17,791 bases of DNA, from contig DFHY01000092.1 in the NCBI GenBank assembly GCA_002371345.1, positions 14,557 through 32,347 of the forward strand, written 5' to 3'. This document shows positions 14,134 through 17,791 of this stretch, one piece after another. Position numbers and translations under genes: made by a program. The stretch's first letter is position 1. Every line of letters starts with the position of its first letter. Under the pieces are notes generated by a model. The model was not told where the DNA came from, ran no database searches, and saw only the letters and a list, made by a program, of their open reading frames with translations. This stretch comes from Lachnospiraceae bacterium UBA3711. Its GTDB lineage: Bacteria; Bacillota; Clostridia; Lachnospirales; Lachnospiraceae.

Positions 14134-14760
14134 ATGGCCAGCAGGATCGAACAGATCATTGAGGAGATCGAGGAGTATATTGACGGCTGCAAGTTTCAGG
14201 CGCTTTCATCAACAAAGATAGTTGTGAATAAGGAAGAGCTTGAGGAGATGCTCAGGGAGCTTCGCATGAAGACGCCTGATGAGATTAAGCGCTATCAGAA
14301 GATTATCAGCAATAAGGACGCGATTCTTGCGGACGCGCAGCAGAAGGCTGATCAGATCATAGCTGACGCGCAGACCAAGGCGGACCGTATTGTCAGCGAG
14401 AGCGAAGTCATGCAGAAGGCGCTCGAACAGTCGAACAGACTGATTGAGCAGACGAATCAGCAGGCACAGGAGATTGTCGACAACGCGACTAATGATTCCA
14501 ACAACATCCGTATGAGCGCCATAGCGTATACGGACGAGATGCTTGACAATCTCGAGAAGATCATGGCTCATACGCTTGACACGGCAGGGACGAGATACAC
14601 GAATTTCATCAACTCTATTCAGAGCTGCTATGATATCGTGACAAAGAACCGTAGGGAGCTCTCCCCTCAGGTCGCGCCGAGCGTCAGCTATACGAAGACA
14701 GCTGATGATCCCGTAAGTGACGAGGAGCCTGATGCAGGCAAGGAAGAAGCCAAGGAGTGA
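14134..14760 (+). CDS. coiled-coil protein, DivIVA / V-ATPase subunit-like, function unknown
   Basis: This 208-residue, highly charged protein is predicted to be mostly helical. Residues 33-125 carry heptad-like patterns rich in Ala, Gln, Glu and Lys (ILADAQQKADQIIADAQTKADRIV), as in DivIVA-like proteins and ATPase stalk subunits. No signal peptide, membrane helix, nucleotide-binding loop or catalytic motif is visible. The tail after residue 180 is acidic and probably disordered. Homologues at this place after coaD in Clostridia are often labelled ATPase or V-type ATPase subunit, but that label has little support here because no other ATPase genes are nearby. A structural or cell-envelope scaffold is a guess. 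The ATG is seven bases after AAGGAG. A strong terminator follows. Confidence 0.8.
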   Translation: MASRIEQIIEEIEEYIDGCKFQALSSTKIVVNKEELEEMLRELRMKTPDEIKRYQKIISNKDAILADAQQKADQIIADAQTKADRIVSESEVMQKALEQSNRLIEQTNQQAQEIVDNATNDSNNIRMSAIAYTDEMLDNLEKIMAHTLDTAGTRYTNFINSIQSCYDIVTKNRRELSPQVAPSVSYTKTADDPVSDEEPDAGKEEAKE

Positions 14761-14792
14761 TCTTAGAGCTGCGCATATAAGTTGATGAGTTC

Positions 14793-14833
14793 CAAGGGCA
14801 TCTGTAGATGACATACAGATGTCCTTGTTTTGT
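14793..14833 (+). terminator. intrinsic terminator after the coiled-coil gene
   Basis: CAAGGGCATCTGTA (14793-14806) pairs with TACAGATGTCCTTG (14814-14827) over 14 positions with one G-U pair and a seven-base loop, followed directly by TTTTGT. This is the most convincing rightward terminator in the window. It ends only two bases before the ribosome binding site of the next gene, so the pseudouridine synthase depends on read-through or on a start close to the hairpin. An attenuator role is possible. Confidence 0.85.
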
Positions 14834-14847
14834 AGAAGGATGTCATA

Positions 14848-15696
14848 ATGAATTCTATCAGGCTTGACAGGTTTCTGGCAGGAGAGGGCGCAGGCTCAAG
14901 AGCGGAAGTTAAAAAGATGATCCGGAGCGGAAGGGTGAGGGTCAACGGCGTCACCGCCGCTTCAGGTGATATGAAGACAGACCCTGCCTCGGATGAGATC
15001 ACAGTTGACGGAAAGCCGGTCAGGATGACCGAAGTTCCCACTCTTATGCTGAATAAACCTGCCGGAGTTGTAAGCGCGACGCAGGATGTGCATTTCCGGA
15101 CGGTGGTGGATCTGATAGATGAGCCGTGGGCGGACAAGCTGTTTCCGGTCGGCAGGCTTGACCGGGATACGGAGGGACTGCTGCTGCTTACCTCCGACGG
15201 CAGGATGAGCCATGAACTGCTGTCCCCGAAGAAGCATGTAGCCAAGATCTACTTCGCCGTTGTGAGCGGATGTCCCGATCAGGAGACCGTGCGTCTGTTC
15301 AGGGATGGGCTTGATATCGGAGAGAAGAGAAGAACACTTCCGGCGGGGCTTCTGTTCCTTGGTAATACGGCAGCTGCGTTCCCGGCTGAGACATGGGATG
15401 AGGATAAGGCCGGATCTTCGCCGGTAATATGGGACATGAAAGAAGCTGCCGCAGCTGTATCTGAAGCGGATATCAGGCGGTGCGGCGGCAATGAATGCTG
15501 TGTTCTGATCTCGATCACGGAAGGTAAGTTTCATCAGATCAAGAGGATGTTTCTTGCGGCTGGCCGAGAGGTGCACTTTCTGAAGAGAATAGCGATTGGC
15601 GGGCTGTATCTCGACCCGGCCCTGCCGCCGGGCACTTACAGGGCGCTGACACGGGAGGAGCTTGCGAAGCTTCGCGGCAGCAGGACAATCGCTTAA
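14848..15696 (+). CDS. RsuA/RluB-family rRNA pseudouridine synthase
   Basis: This enzyme converts a specific uridine in rRNA to pseudouridine. The 282-residue protein has an N-terminal S4 RNA-binding domain (about 4-55, RLDRFLAGEGAGSRAEVKKMI...GRVRVNG), then the catalytic domain with LNKPAGVVSA and GRLDRDTEGLLLLTSDG, in which Asp105 is the family catalytic aspartate. EGKFHQIKRMF and GGLYLDPALPPGTYRALT complete the fold. It is about 40 residues longer than usual because of an Ala/acidic insertion near residues 173-215. The target uridine (RsuA-like 16S or RluB/RluE/RluF-like 23S) cannot be read from sequence. The ATG is seven bases after GAAGGA. It is 87 bases after the coiled-coil gene, just past its terminator. 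Confidence 0.93.
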   Translation: MNSIRLDRFLAGEGAGSRAEVKKMIRSGRVRVNGVTAASGDMKTDPASDEITVDGKPVRMTEVPTLMLNKPAGVVSATQDVHFRTVVDLIDEPWADKLFPVGRLDRDTEGLLLLTSDGRMSHELLSPKKHVAKIYFAVVSGCPDQETVRLFRDGLDIGEKRRTLPAGLLFLGNTAAAFPAETWDEDKAGSSPVIWDMKEAAAAVSEADIRRCGGNECCVLISITEGKFHQIKRMFLAAGREVHFLKRIAIGGLYLDPALPPGTYRALTREELAKLRGSRTIA

Positions 15697-15718
15697 TCCT
15701 GGTGCAGCACAGTCAAAG

Positions 15719-15749
15719 GGAATTGTTCTCTCCATAAGCAAACAATTCC
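15719..15749. repeat. inverted repeat in the gap before ygiQ
   Basis: GGAATTGTT (15719-15727) and AACAATTCC (15741-15749) are perfect nine-base inverted repeats with a 13-base spacer. No T-run follows, so it is a poor terminator. A consensus TATAAT (15756-15761) begins seven bases later but no good -35 is found at 16-18 bases upstream. It could be an operator-like site before the radical SAM gene or a loose terminator of the gene upstream. Confidence 0.5.
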
Positions 15750-15807
15750 GAAGACTATAATGCAGCATCGGGCACGGTAATCATCATAGATTGGACAGGA
15801 TCACAAG

Positions 15808-17791
15808 ATGGTCGGAACAGATCACAGGAAAAAGAACAGGGAGGACTTTCTTCCGGTCAGCAGGCGTGACATGGAGGAGAGAGGCATCAGCCGGCCGGAC
15901 TTTGTCTATGTCATCGGGGACGCATATGTGGATCATCCGTCGTTCGGCCCGGCAATCCTGTCAAGGCTTCTGGAAAGCTGCGGATATAAGGTATGCATAC
16001 TGGCACAGCCCAATTGGAAGGATCCGTCAAGCGTAACAGTGTTCGGAGAGCCAAGACTCGGTTTCCTGGTATCTGCCGGAAATATGGATTCGATGGTGAA
16101 CCACTATTCGGTTTCAAAGAAAAGACGCAGTACTGACGCGTACAGCCCCGGCGGCGTGATGGGGCTCCGGCCGGACCGGGCTGCAATGGTCTACTGCAAC
16201 CTGATAAGGTCAGTGTACAAGCATACTCCTGTAATTGCAGGAGGGATCGAAGCGTCACTCAGGCGTTTGGCACACTATGATTATTGGAGCGATTCTCTCC
16301 GCAGATCCCTGCTCATGGACAGCGGCGCCGATCTCATATCGTACGGTATGGGCGAGCATTCAATCATAGAGATCGCCGAGGCTCTGGACAGCGGCCTGAA
16401 TGTGCGGGACATAACATTCATAGCCGGAACCTGCTATCGCACTAAGGATATCTCAGGAGTAAGGGACTATGTCATGCTTCCGGCATGGGAGCAGATGCAG
16501 GCGGACCGGCTGTACTATGCGGCCAGCTTCCATGAGCAGTACAGGAACACGGACCCATACAACGCCAGCACTCTGGTGGAGCCGTACGGAACGGTCTATG
16601 TGGTGCAGAACCCGCCGGCGAAGCCGCTCACAACTCAGGAGATGGATGACATCTACGCGCTGCCGTACGCCAGAAGCTGGCACCCGGATTATGACAGTGC
16701 GGGAGGCATACCTGCTTTTTCGGAGGTAAAGTTTTCCATCACGTCGAACAGAGGATGCTTCGGGGCATGTCATTTCTGCGCACTGAACTTCCACCAGGGA
16801 AGGATTATCCAGGCAAGGAGCGACGAGTCTGTACTGAATGAGGCAAGGCTTCTGACGAAGGATCCTGACTTCAAGGGATATATTCACGATGTAGGCGGCC
16901 CGACAGCGAACTTTCACCAGCCGTCATGCAGTAAGCAGCTGACGGCCGGGACATGCAAGGACAGACAGTGTCTGTTTCCGAAGCCGTGCCCCAATCTGAC
17001 AGTTGACCACAGCGGCTATACACGGCTTCTTAAGAAGCTGCGCGCGATTGAAGGCGTAAAGAAAGTATTTGTCAGGTCTGGAGTCCGTTTTGACTATGTT
17101 ATGCTGGACAGGGATGATTCATTTCTCGAGGAGCTGGTGCGTTATCATATCTCCGGGCAGCTCAAGGTCGCCCCGGAGCATGTATCGGAGAGGGTGCTCA
17201 ATCTGCTTGGCAAACCGCCTCACAGCGTTTACACACAATTTGCGCGGCGGTATAATCAGATGAATCAAACCTGCGGCATGGACCAGTATCTGGTTCCATA
17301 CCTGATAAGCTCTCATCCTGGATGTACGATGAAGGAGGCGGTCGAGCTTGCGGAGTATCTGAGGGATATCCACCATCAGCCGGAGCAGGTTCAGGATTTC
17401 TATCCGACACCTTCAACTCTCTCGACTGTCATGTATTATACAGGCGTGGATCCGAGAACACTGAAGGGCCAGGACGTGCGCAGCATGAAGAAGGTCTATG
17501 TCCCGAGAGACGCCCGCGAGAAGGCGATGCAGAGGGCGCTGATGCAGTTCAGAAACCCGAAGCTCAGACCTCTGGTGGAGGAGGCACTGTTAAGGGCCGG
17601 CAGGGAGGATCTGATCGGGTTCGGACCAAAGTGCCTGATCCGTCCCCTGAAGATGCAGGGTGAAGGCGGTAAGGGAAGAGAGCGATCCCGGAATGAGCGC
17701 CGCGGAAGCGGCACTTCCGCGAACAGAACCGGAAAAAAAGCCGCGGCCGGTCAGAACAGAACCGGAAAAAAAGCCGCGGCAAGCCAGAACA
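15808..17791 (+). CDS. YgiQ-family radical SAM protein (C-terminus beyond window)
   Basis: The 661 visible residues form a YgiQ-type protein. YgiQ proteins are widespread radical SAM enzymes whose reaction is still not established. An N-terminal B12-binding-like region (ILSRLLESCGYKVCILAQPNW) precedes the radical SAM core with the 4Fe-4S motif C317-x3-C321-x2-C324 (CFGACHFC). Other family landmarks are GGIEASLRR, HDVGGPTANF, a cysteine cluster in CKDRQCLFPKPCPNL and LKVAPEHVS. The C-terminal part after residue 615 is basic and repetitive, and the reading frame is still open at the last base. The ATG is seven bases after CAGGA (15796-15800). It is 111 bases after the pseudouridine synthase in the same direction. 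Confidence 0.93.
   Translation, partial: MVGTDHRKKNREDFLPVSRRDMEERGISRPDFVYVIGDAYVDHPSFGPAILSRLLESCGYKVCILAQPNWKDPSSVTVFGEPRLGFLVSAGNMDSMVNHYSVSKKRRSTDAYSPGGVMGLRPDRAAMVYCNLIRSVYKHTPVIAGGIEASLRRLAHYDYWSDSLRRSLLMDSGADLISYGMGEHSIIEIAEALDSGLNVRDITFIAGTCYRTKDISGVRDYVMLPAWEQMQADRLYYAASFHEQYRNTDPYNASTLVEPYGTVYVVQNPPAKPLTTQEMDDIYALPYARSWHPDYDSAGGIPAFSEVKFSITSNRGCFGACHFCALNFHQGRIIQARSDESVLNEARLLTKDPDFKGYIHDVGGPTANFHQPSCSKQLTAGTCKDRQCLFPKPCPNLTVDHSGYTRLLKKLRAIEGVKKVFVRSGVRFDYVMLDRDDSFLEELVRYHISGQLKVAPEHVSERVLNLLGKPPHSVYTQFARRYNQMNQTCGMDQYLVPYLISSHPGCTMKEAVELAEYLRDIHHQPEQVQDFYPTPSTLSTVMYYTGVDPRTLKGQDVRSMKKVYVPRDAREKAMQRALMQFRNPKLRPLVEEALLRAGREDLIGFGPKCLIRPLKMQGEGGKGRERSRNERRGSGTSANRTGKKAAAGQNRTGKKAAASQN
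17721..17780 (+). repeat. 33-base in-frame repeat with A7 runs in the ygiQ tail
   Basis: A 27-base block is repeated exactly at 17721-17747 and 17754-17780, a 33-base period. In the ygiQ frame it encodes two 11-residue units, NRTGKKAAAGQ and NRTGKKAAASQ. Each copy contains seven consecutive A (17733-17739 and 17766-17772), placed as A-AAA-AAA in the zero frame. The array may continue past the window. Confidence 0.9.

Overview
The window looks like chromosomal DNA of an anaerobic, gut-type Firmicute, most likely a Lachnospiraceae-like Clostridia. The reasons are strong AAGGAGG-type ribosome binding sites, a moderately high GC content, a CcpA-type cre site, Clostridia-like protein sequences, and the housekeeping order mgsA-like / rsmD / coaD / coiled-coil protein. 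The taxon is inferred from gene content and was not tested by a search.

Bases 1-12,337 are a sugar-acid (hexuronate) catabolic locus. A partial SDR dehydrogenase (gluconate 5-dehydrogenase / DhuD type) reads leftward from a good promoter at 724-753. Diverging from it, a long rightward gene run encodes a complete TRAP transporter (substrate-binding protein, DctQ, DctM), UxaC uronate isomerase, a membrane-anchored protein of unknown role with a degenerate NERD-like domain, a LacI-family regulator, UxaB tagaturonate reductase, UxaA altronate dehydratase, KDPG aldolase and KDG kinase. Together these form a complete galacturonate route: uptake, galacturonate to tagaturonate (UxaC), altronate (UxaB), 2-keto-3-deoxygluconate (UxaA), KDPG (KdgK), then pyruvate plus glyceraldehyde 3-phosphate (Eda). 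No uxuA or mannonate dehydrogenase is present, so the glucuronate branch is not complete here. The SDR could add KDG from unsaturated uronates. The divergent intergenic region carries a cre-like palindrome and a TAAACGTTTA palindrome that suits the LacI regulator. Two intercistronic hairpins without U-tracts flank the TRAP genes and may set transcript ratios.

Bases 12,338-17,791 are a core block, all on the + strand. It starts with an extended -10 promoter that overlaps the hairpin closing the uronate operon and a structured leader. The genes are a methylglyoxal-synthase-like protein that has lost most family catalytic residues, RsmD (16S rRNA methyltransferase), CoaD (coenzyme A synthesis), a coiled-coil protein ending in a strong terminator, an RsuA/RluB-type pseudouridine synthase with an insertion, and a YgiQ-type radical SAM protein cut off by the window end inside a repetitive basic tail.

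No tRNA, rRNA, CRISPR array, transposase or phage gene was seen. The least-explained items are the NERD-like protein inside the uronate operon, the tandem duplication of its gene end, the altered methylglyoxal synthase and the repeat tail of YgiQ.
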